A stretch of 26,849 bases of DNA. Source: Candidatus Tayloriibacteriota bacterium. GTDB lineage: Bacteria; Patescibacteriota; Minisyncoccia; Phycocordibacterales; PALSA-1337. Of this stretch, positions 22,353 through 26,849 are shown piece by piece. The position numbers and the translations under genes are program-made. The DNA lies in NCBI GenBank assembly GCA_003170325.1, contig PMZP01000073.1:1-26849 (forward strand). Reading direction: 5' to 3'. The notes below the pieces were generated by a model, which was given only the letters and a program-made list of their open reading frames with translations, ran no database searches and was not told the origin of the DNA. Positions within the stretch are counted from its first letter, which is position 1. Every line of letters begins with the position of its first letter.

Positions 22353-22409
22353 GTAGGTAAGTATTAGGTATTAAGTATTATGAATTAGGTATCGTCTCAA
22401 TACTCGTGA
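22353..22409 (-). repeat. Low-complexity spacer rpmI-rplT
   Basis: Tandem degenerate units of TAATACTT/TAATACC (read on the minus strand) fill the first 35 nt upstream of rplT. It is a third kind of repetitive spacer in this window. I see no L20-binding-site mimic with confidence. Confidence 0.5.
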
Positions 22410-22604
22410 TTAGTTGCTCGTGGCTAAAAATCTGCTTCTGGCCTTGTTATCCATATGGACTATGGTCATGCCATGCTTCCTTCCGGCCACGCGGGTGCGT
22501 TCCTTGGCATTGAAATGGTTCTGTCCGGCTTTGCGCGAGAGGATCTTGCCATTCTTGGTGATCTTGAAGCGCTTCGTATATGATTTGGTGGTTTTGATGC
22601 TCAT
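22410..22604 (-). CDS. rpmI: 50S ribosomal protein L35
   Basis: L35 is a small basic large-subunit protein. The 64-residue product MSIKTTKSYTKRFKITKNGK continues with ILSRKAGQNHFNAKERTR, the typical K-R-F-x-x-T-x-x-G-K and H-x-x-x-x-K-x-x-x-R layout. Length is normal. It lies 9 nt after infC in the conserved infC-rpmI-rplT order. Confidence 0.95.
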   Translation of the reverse strand: MSIKTTKSYTKRFKITKNGKILSRKAGQNHFNAKERTRVAGRKHGMTIVHMDNKARSRFLATSN

Positions 22605-22613
22605 GAAATTAAA

Positions 22614-23123
22614 TTACTTCTTCTCAATAACTATCGTCAATCCCTTCGGTCCCTTGGTGACTGCTTGCGCGATCTTGTATTCGGAGGTGACCAACTTGAG
22701 GACGCGCTCTAACCTTTCTTTAAGGAAATTCAAGTCCATATACTTGGAGCGTCCGACCAGGAATAGGTCGATCTTCACTCGGTTGCCTTCGGCCAGCCAT
22801 TCGGAAACGCGTTTGGCTTTCAATTCTAGGTCATGCTCACCTGTGCCGATCTTGACTTGGATGATCTTGAGCTCCGTCGTCACGGTCTTCGATTTGGCGA
22901 CCTTGACCTTCTTCTTTTCATCGTACAAAAACTTGCCATAATCCATTATCTTGGCCACCGGCGGTACTGCGGTCGGCGATATCTCGATGAGATCATAGCC
23001 GCGCTTCTGGGCTTCCGCCAAGGCTATGGAAAGAGATATCACGCCCAGGTTCTCGCCTTCGGCAGTGACCACCCGCAATTCCGGGGCCTTGATCTGATGG
23101 TTGATTTTGACGCGTATAGCCAA
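22614..23123 (-). CDS. infC: Translation initiation factor IF-3, TTG start
   Basis: IF-3 prevents early subunit joining and checks the start codon. The 169-residue product MAIRVKINHQIKAPELRVVT has the N-domain strand, LIEISPTAVPPVAKIMDYGK (linker and second-domain start) and the C-domain with VKIGTGEHDLELKAKRVSEW, closing on KGLTIVIEKK. The start codon is TTG at 23123; an in-frame TAA lies six codons upstream and no ATG or GTG lies between. A rare start at infC recalls E. coli, where AUU at infC lets IF-3 limit its own synthesis; the same control here is inference. Confidence 0.94.
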   Translation of the reverse strand: MAIRVKINHQIKAPELRVVTAEGENLGVISLSIALAEAQKRGYDLIEISPTAVPPVAKIMDYGKFLYDEKKKVKVAKSKTVTTELKIIQVKIGTGEHDLELKAKRVSEWLAEGNRVKIDLFLVGRSKYMDLNFLKERLERVLKLVTSEYKIAQAVTKGPKGLTIVIEKK

Positions 23124-23150
23124 ATTTGCTGGATTACGTTACAGGCAGTA

Positions 23151-23179
23151 TTTATAGCATTATATGTGCCAATCTGCAA
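23151..23179 (-). promoter_or_regulatory. Promoter of infC-rpmI-rplT
   Basis: On the minus strand TTGCAG (23179-23174), 17-nt spacer, TATAAA (23156-23151). A second TATAAT lies within the spacer. The leader would be about 20 nt. Confidence 0.5.
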
Positions 23180-23181
23180 GC

Positions 23182-24273
23182 TTAAAGGAACTTCCTAACC
23201 ATCTTGATCAATATCTCCGGAATGCGCTCAACGAAGAAGCGGCTACGCCATTCATTCACCGAGACTTCCTTGGAGGCATTCATATCTCGCACGAAATGAG
23301 CCGATAATTCCTCGATGAAAGCGGTATTTTCAACGATCAAGTTGGCTTCGAAGTTGTAGAGAAGGCTGACCGAGTCTAGATTCATAGAACCGACTGTCGC
23401 CCAAGTGCCGTCTATGACCATAGTCTTCGAATGGATGATGGCACCGCCATTCGTGGGGTAGAGGAAGATGCGCGCGCCAGACTGGAATAGTGTCCCAAAG
23501 AAAGAGCGAGCGCCGAGATCGAGGGCGGGATAATGGTCGGAGTGCTCCGGTATGATCAATCGAACATCGACGCCTCTGTCGGCGGCGGCTTTGATGGTCC
23601 GGATCAATCTATGGGTTGGCACGAAATATGGAGTGGTTATATAGACATATTGTTTGGCCTCCCGCAAAGCTTCCATCATCCGTGAGTAGACGTGGCGACG
23701 GCCGGGTGCGGGATAATTCGTGACGTATCGGAATTCCGGATCGCGTGATAGGCGACGCAGGGGGAGCTTGCTAGATTTTCTGGCGCGCTGCCACATCCGC
23801 TCGAAGGCATTGGCCATTTCCGCCGCCACTGTTCCTTCGACGCGCACATTGGTGTCGCGCCAATTCTTCATGCTGTCCCTCATGCTGATGCTTCCGGTAT
23901 AGCCGATCTTCCCGTCTATGACCAGCGTCCTTCGGTGATTGCGCAAGAACCAGGAACGGAAGTTGGGGACTTTGAAGTAAGACGGCACCAGCGTGCGCCA
24001 GAATAAAAGCTCGATGCCTTTGGTCAGGAGATCGCCGGCGATATTCGTGCCCCACAACGTGAAGCTTCCGGCGGCGTCCCAGAGGAAGCGCACTTTTACG
24101 CCGGCTGCCGCTCGTTCGGCGCAGACATTGATGAGCTTCTGGCCGAATTCGTCGTTGACGAAGATGAATTGTTCTAGGACTATGGATTTTTCGGCATGGG
24201 CGCAGTCATGGAGCATAGAGAGCCAAGCCTCCTCATTGGCGGCGAAGAGCTTCCAGGGTGTTGGTTTAGTCAT
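23182..24273 (-). CDS. Cardiolipin synthase-like phospholipase D family protein
   Basis: Family members join phosphatidyl groups to make cardiolipin or move them onto other alcohols. The 363-residue product has two PLD half-sites. The second is canonical: HSKTMVID (281-288) with GSMN (295-298). The first reads HRRTLVID (113-120) with GSIS (127-130): the usual lysine is arginine and the usual asparagine is serine. No N-terminal membrane helices are present, so it resembles soluble ClsB-type proteins more than ClsA (about 486 residues). The gene is divergent from smpB and its start region overlaps the smpB promoter. Substrate is uncertain. Confidence 0.85.
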   Translation of the reverse strand: MTKPTPWKLFAANEEAWLSMLHDCAHAEKSIVLEQFIFVNDEFGQKLINVCAERAAAGVKVRFLWDAAGSFTLWGTNIAGDLLTKGIELLFWRTLVPSYFKVPNFRSWFLRNHRRTLVIDGKIGYTGSISMRDSMKNWRDTNVRVEGTVAAEMANAFERMWQRARKSSKLPLRRLSRDPEFRYVTNYPAPGRRHVYSRMMEALREAKQYVYITTPYFVPTHRLIRTIKAAADRGVDVRLIIPEHSDHYPALDLGARSFFGTLFQSGARIFLYPTNGGAIIHSKTMVIDGTWATVGSMNLDSVSLLYNFEANLIVENTAFIEELSAHFVRDMNASKEVSVNEWRSRFFVERIPEILIKMVRKFL

Positions 24274-24290
24274 GTTGGATGCTGTATGAT
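24261..24290 (+). promoter_or_regulatory. Promoter of smpB
   Basis: TTGGTT (24261-24266), 18-nt spacer, TATGAT (24285-24290). The -10 box ends 7 nt before the smpB ATG at 24298, again predicting a leaderless mRNA. The -35 box lies inside the first codons of the divergent PLD gene. Confidence 0.5.
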
Positions 24291-24297
24291 AGCATTT

Positions 24298-24744
24298 ATG
24301 CCGACCTTAATCGACTACAAAAAGGCCTATTTCAACTACGAGATCCTGGAGAAATTCGAGGCCGGCATCGAGCTACTCGGCTTTGAAGTGAAGTCGATCA
24401 AAAAGAGCCAGGGGTCGCTCGAAGGTTCCTACGTGATCGTCCGGGGAGGTGAAGCCTATGCCATGAATATGTTCATCCCTCCTTATCAGGAGAATAACAC
24501 TCCCAAGGATTACGATCCTCGCCGGAACCGCCGGCTCATTCTCGGTCGTACAGAGATAGCCAAGCTGGCAGATATCGAAGCCGGCAAGGGATTGACAATA
24601 GTGCCAATTTCGGTATATAATAAGGGGAACCTCATCAAAGTCTCCGTGGCAGTGGTCCGTGGCAAGAAGAAATACGATAAACGTGAGACCATCAAAAAGC
24701 GCGAGACGGAAAGGACAGTGAGGAGGGAGTTCGTTGACAGATAA
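24298..24744 (+). CDS. smpB: SsrA-binding protein SmpB
   Basis: SmpB binds the tRNA-like end of tmRNA and brings it to stalled ribosomes. The 148-residue product MPTLIDYKKAYFNYEILEKF continues with GIELLGFEVKSIK, GSLEGSYVIVRGGEAY, FIPPYQENN, DYDPRRNRRLIL and a basic tail KKYDKRETIKKRETERTVRR, as in the family. A start at 24286 (MIAFMPT) is possible but overlaps the -10 box. The tmRNA gene starts 2 nt after the stop, so protein and RNA partner are tightly linked and may share a transcript. Confidence 0.96.
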   Translation: MPTLIDYKKAYFNYEILEKFEAGIELLGFEVKSIKKSQGSLEGSYVIVRGGEAYAMNMFIPPYQENNTPKDYDPRRNRRLILGRTEIAKLADIEAGKGLTIVPISVYNKGNLIKVSVAVVRGKKKYDKRETIKKRETERTVRREFVDR

Positions 24745-24746
24745 AT

Positions 24747-25107
24747 GGGGATGATCGGCATAGACAATCGTCGGTCTCCGTTCGTGCGGCGCGAGCACCA
24801 TTAACTCGTAAATCTGATGGAAACCACAAATGCTAAAACAACTTCACCGTATTTTACGGCCAAGGATTTTGCATTCGCACTTGTATAAGTGCGCGTCCCT
24901 CTAAGGGGATCCATACCTTAGTGCGGGCGTAATAACCCGGATGTAGGGGACTCGAGCTTCTCACTCGGGTCACCGAATTCATGAGATCGCGTTCAGGTGT
25001 TTTGCAATATTTTCTAGCCTGAATGTTAAATCAAAATCTTGCTATCGTCGTAGATCCGTTCGGCAGATTCCGATTGCACCCGGGTTCGATTCCCGGCATC
25101 TCCACTA
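24747..25107 (+). ncRNA. ssrA: tmRNA (transfer-messenger RNA)
   Basis: tmRNA rescues stalled ribosomes and adds a degradation tag. The 5' GGGGATG (24747-24753) pairs with CATCTCC (25097-25103); the T arm CCGGG-TTCGATT-CCCGG spans 25080-25096. The likely tag frame runs from 24832 to 24888: GCT, then codons giving AKTTSPYFTAKDFAFALV, then TAA. The stop lies in a perfect hairpin CGCACTT-GTAT-AAGTGCG, matching helix 5 of known tmRNAs. The tag ends in -ALV rather than the common -ALAA. After the discriminator A the DNA reads CTA, not CCA. A recombinase gene on the other strand ends inside this gene. Confidence 0.93.
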
Positions 25108-26611
25108 GCACCCCTTTTTGAGCCTCTGGCAGGGCAAATATCCTTAATGGTAGCGACAGAATAGCGGTTTCAAACCCGCTTTTTCTGTTATAGGCCAACT
25201 TCTGTTCAAAAACCAGTTTAAGGACGAGCTTTTTTCTGTGAATGTCTCCTTTTTCCCATTGAACCAAAGGATTTTTTAGGAAATCAAAAACTATATCGAG
25301 AGCGGTTTCAATGTTCGGCCTATGCTTATTGAATGACATGAGAGATTCTTTTAGAACCAACTCATGTTCAGTAAGCTTTCCTATTCTAGTTTCGTAAACG
25401 GCAATCACCTTGTCATCAGATGCTCTTGTGATTCTTTCCAACAGCCTTCGTTGCTCCGTTGCTATCTGGGATAGTTCCGTTTCTATCCCCTTGCGTCTAA
25501 GTAATACCCCATGCTCTTTCTTTGACCATACATCACGAACGATTGCCTTGGAGAGGTTAATAACTTGCTCGCTGGGTTTAATTTTGGCTAGGATACTAAC
25601 AAAATCCGCCTCGATTCGTTTCTTAGAGACACTTTTGTTTCTTTCTATACAACCTCTCGTCTTGCATCGGTAGTAAGGAAACTTTCCATTTCGGCCAGTG
25701 CTCCAACTTGCTGTCATTGGCAACTTACAGGCAACACACAGGCAAAATCCCCGCAGAGGAAAATCTGGGTTTAGAAATTGCTTGGTGTGAGTTGTAACCT
25801 TGCCACTTAATTTTTCTTGGATTCGCTCATGGGTGGCCATATCTATTAACGGTTCATGTTGTGCTTTTCTGATACTCACTTCCCACGGCTTATATTCAAT
25901 GTAGCCTGCATAGAAAAGGCTATCTTTGAGTATTCTCTTAACCTGCTCAAGATAAATCGGCTTATCACCCTTAAATCGCTTACTCTGCAAGAAATTTTGA
26001 ACATCAACTTGTTCAATAAATCTACCAGAAGCGAATCCCTCTAACACTTCTTTAACAATACCAGCTTCTGGCTCACGCAGAACGGGGATTGAATTACTTG
26101 TAGGTGTGTTTTTGTTATGTTTATACGCAGGGGGTAAAGCAGGCAAGCACCAGTAACCCATTTCCATTCTGGCCTTCATTTTCTGTAATACCTGTCTACG
26201 ATTCTGTTCTCTCTCAAGCTCTGCTCCCGCCGCCATGATAGTTTCAACATATTTACCCTCTGGTGAATCAGTAAAGACAAAGTTAGGGCATTCTACTGTT
26301 GCACCCCTTAACTTTATAGCACCCTTAAGCTTCAAATGTTGTTCTGTGTCTCTGGCCAGCCTCTTTATGTCATCAAAGATAATTACATATTGGTTATATG
26401 GTTTGCTGTCCATATAGTCGAGCATTTCCGACATTGCTGGTCTTTTCAGAAAGTCTCCGCCACCTGTGAAGCTATCTCGAAACACTTTTTCAACCTCGAA
26501 ACTTTTTTGGCTGGCATATTCCCGACAGCGATGCTCTTGGCTGTCTAGGCCATGTCCTTCGTTTTTTTGTCGCTCTGAAGAAACTCGGCAGTAGATGAGA
26601 GATTTTTGCAT
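25031..26611 (-). CDS. Large serine recombinase (integrase) overlapping tmRNA
   Basis: Serine recombinases cut and rejoin DNA at att sites. The 526-residue product has a resolvase domain with SLIYCRVSSERQ (catalytic serine most likely Ser11) and FDDIKRLARDTEQH (about 79-92), a recombinase DNA-binding domain (about 150-285), a zinc ribbon with Cys292, Cys295, Cys316 and Cys321, and a coiled-coil near 370-425. Residues 503-526, including MPGIEPGCNRN, are read antisense through the tmRNA 3' part; such a tail is typical where an element sits in a tRNA-like gene and is unlikely to be ancestral. This places the integrase at an attachment junction. It follows a tiny gene with overlap. No IS ends are seen. 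Confidence 0.9.
   Translation of the reverse strand: MQKSLIYCRVSSERQKNEGHGLDSQEHRCREYASQKSFEVEKVFRDSFTGGGDFLKRPAMSEMLDYMDSKPYNQYVIIFDDIKRLARDTEQHLKLKGAIKLRGATVECPNFVFTDSPEGKYVETIMAAGAELEREQNRRQVLQKMKARMEMGYWCLPALPPAYKHNKNTPTSNSIPVLREPEAGIVKEVLEGFASGRFIEQVDVQNFLQSKRFKGDKPIYLEQVKRILKDSLFYAGYIEYKPWEVSIRKAQHEPLIDMATHERIQEKLSGKVTTHTKQFLNPDFPLRGFCLCVACKLPMTASWSTGRNGKFPYYRCKTRGCIERNKSVSKKRIEADFVSILAKIKPSEQVINLSKAIVRDVWSKKEHGVLLRRKGIETELSQIATEQRRLLERITRASDDKVIAVYETRIGKLTEHELVLKESLMSFNKHRPNIETALDIVFDFLKNPLVQWEKGDIHRKKLVLKLVFEQKLAYNRKSGFETAILSLPLRIFALPEAQKGVLVEMPGIEPGCNRNLPNGSTTIARF
25080..25110. other. Putative attachment site at the tmRNA 3' end
   Basis: The T arm and acceptor 3' strand of tmRNA meet the recombinase gene's 3' end here. 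tRNA and tmRNA 3' ends are common integration targets, and the change from CCA to CTA after the discriminator fits a junction. The other end of the element, where part of this sequence should be repeated, is not in the window, so the exact crossover is unknown. Confidence 0.45.
25163..25184 (+). terminator. Possible tmRNA terminator inside the recombinase gene
   Basis: AGCGG (25163-25167), an 8-nt loop and CCGCT (25176-25180) followed by TTTT lie about 55 nt after the tmRNA end, in the tmRNA direction. The recombinase is encoded on the opposite strand here. An earlier CCCCTTTTTG at 25109-25118 is a weaker candidate. Confidence 0.4.
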
Positions 26612-26757
26612 GATGGTGTAATACTATCACAAGAAGAAATATAATCGTCAAGCACATTTTCGACCAAGGCATATAAAGAATCACGCAAATTGTTAATCTG
26701 CTCATCTGTAAGCGGTATTCCCGCAAGATATTCTCTACATGCCTCTGTGCTCAACAT
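26545..26757 (-). CDS. Small protein upstream of the recombinase
   Basis: A 70-residue frame starting MLSTEACREYLAGIPLTDEQ, then INNLRDSLYALVENVLDDYI, reads as a compact helical protein. Its last 22 codons overlap the recombinase start in another frame, typical of coupled genes. Similar short acidic helical proteins often lie just before recombinase genes on mobile elements, as far as I recall; the function is unknown to me. An in-frame TTG at 26766 would add three residues and overlap the stop of the gene before. Confidence 0.6.
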   Translation of the reverse strand: MLSTEACREYLAGIPLTDEQINNLRDSLYALVENVLDDYISSCDSITPSCKNLSSTAEFLQSDKKTKDMA

Positions 26758-26762
26758 AGTAG

Positions 26763-26849
26763 TCAATCAAGAGGGTAGACTGGTGAGTCGGCACTAATGA
26801 TTTTCTTTTTTTCATCAAACCAAATTAGTCCTCCAACTCGGTCTCCGAC
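26763..26849 (-). CDS. C-terminal end of an unknown gene, cut by window edge
   Basis: From the right edge, 28 codons read to a TGA at 26765-26763: VGDRVGGLIWFDEKKKIISA followed by DSPVYPLD. The sequence looks natural and ends about 6 nt before the next start codon, so it is probably the upstream gene of the recombinase operon. Too little is visible to name it. Confidence 0.5.
   Translation of the reverse strand, partial: VGDRVGGLIWFDEKKKIISADSPVYPLD

Noticed and set aside
24510..24801. Long open frames opposite smpB and other ribosomal genes
   Set aside because: They mirror real genes with strong codon bias; none has family features or its own signals.
25111..25200. A tRNA gene after tmRNA
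   Set aside because: The GGTTTCAAACCC stretch looks T-arm-like at first sight, but no acceptor or anticodon stems can be drawn; it reads as a hairpin within the recombinase gene.

Overview
The window looks like part of a Candidate Phyla Radiation (Patescibacteria) genome, most likely Parcubacteria. The ribosomal genes run from rpsE straight to rplO with no rpmD (L30), a known CPR-wide absence. S14 is the short four-cysteine form, and many proteins are compact and of CPR type. TAA, TAG and TGA all end genes here, so the UGA-as-glycine code of Gracilibacteria/SR1 does not apply. Lineage is inferred; no 16S gene is present.

Layout. 1-306: edge-truncated RelE/HigB-type toxin on the minus strand. 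454-14209: an S10/spc-type ribosomal protein operon that starts at rpsS with its own promoter (no rplB upstream) and is interrupted three times. The order is rpsS-rplV-rpsC-rplP, [fic + DUF3800], rpmC-rpsQ-rplN-rplX-rplE, [504 nt with terminator, new promoter and perhaps a tiny gene], rpsN-rpsH-rplF-rplR-rpsE-rplO-secY, [Bro-N/DinD-like gene + unknown gene], adk-map. Transcription appears to restart after each interruption. The usual followers (infA, rpmJ, rpsM, rpsK, rpoA) do not come next.

14210-19111: an accessory block. An unknown gene has a strong promoter, a long hairpin leader and a terminator. Next are two envelope genes (a MEMO-CapA fusion and an anchored IYLYP-motif protein) lying between two 66-bp direct copies of an imperfect palindrome, with a small gene remnant beside the second copy. 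19245-21613: ndk and a beta-CASP metallo-beta-lactamase RNase. 21887-23179 (minus): infC-rpmI-rplT with promoter and terminator. Then a divergent pair, a cardiolipin-synthase-like PLD protein and smpB, with the tmRNA gene 2 nt after smpB. 25031-26849 (minus): a serine recombinase whose reading frame ends inside the tmRNA gene, preceded by a tiny gene and a partial gene; this is probably the edge of an element integrated at the tmRNA 3' end.

Two themes recur. Start codons lack Shine-Dalgarno sequences, and many promoters have their -10 box only 6-8 nt before the start codon, implying leaderless or nearly leaderless mRNAs. Accessory genes sit inside or beside core translation genes (ribosomal operon, tmRNA) without destroying them. 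The most unusual features are the paired 66-bp palindromes around the MEMO-CapA pair, the Fic/DUF3800 insertion in the ribosomal operon, and the recombinase reading antisense through tmRNA.
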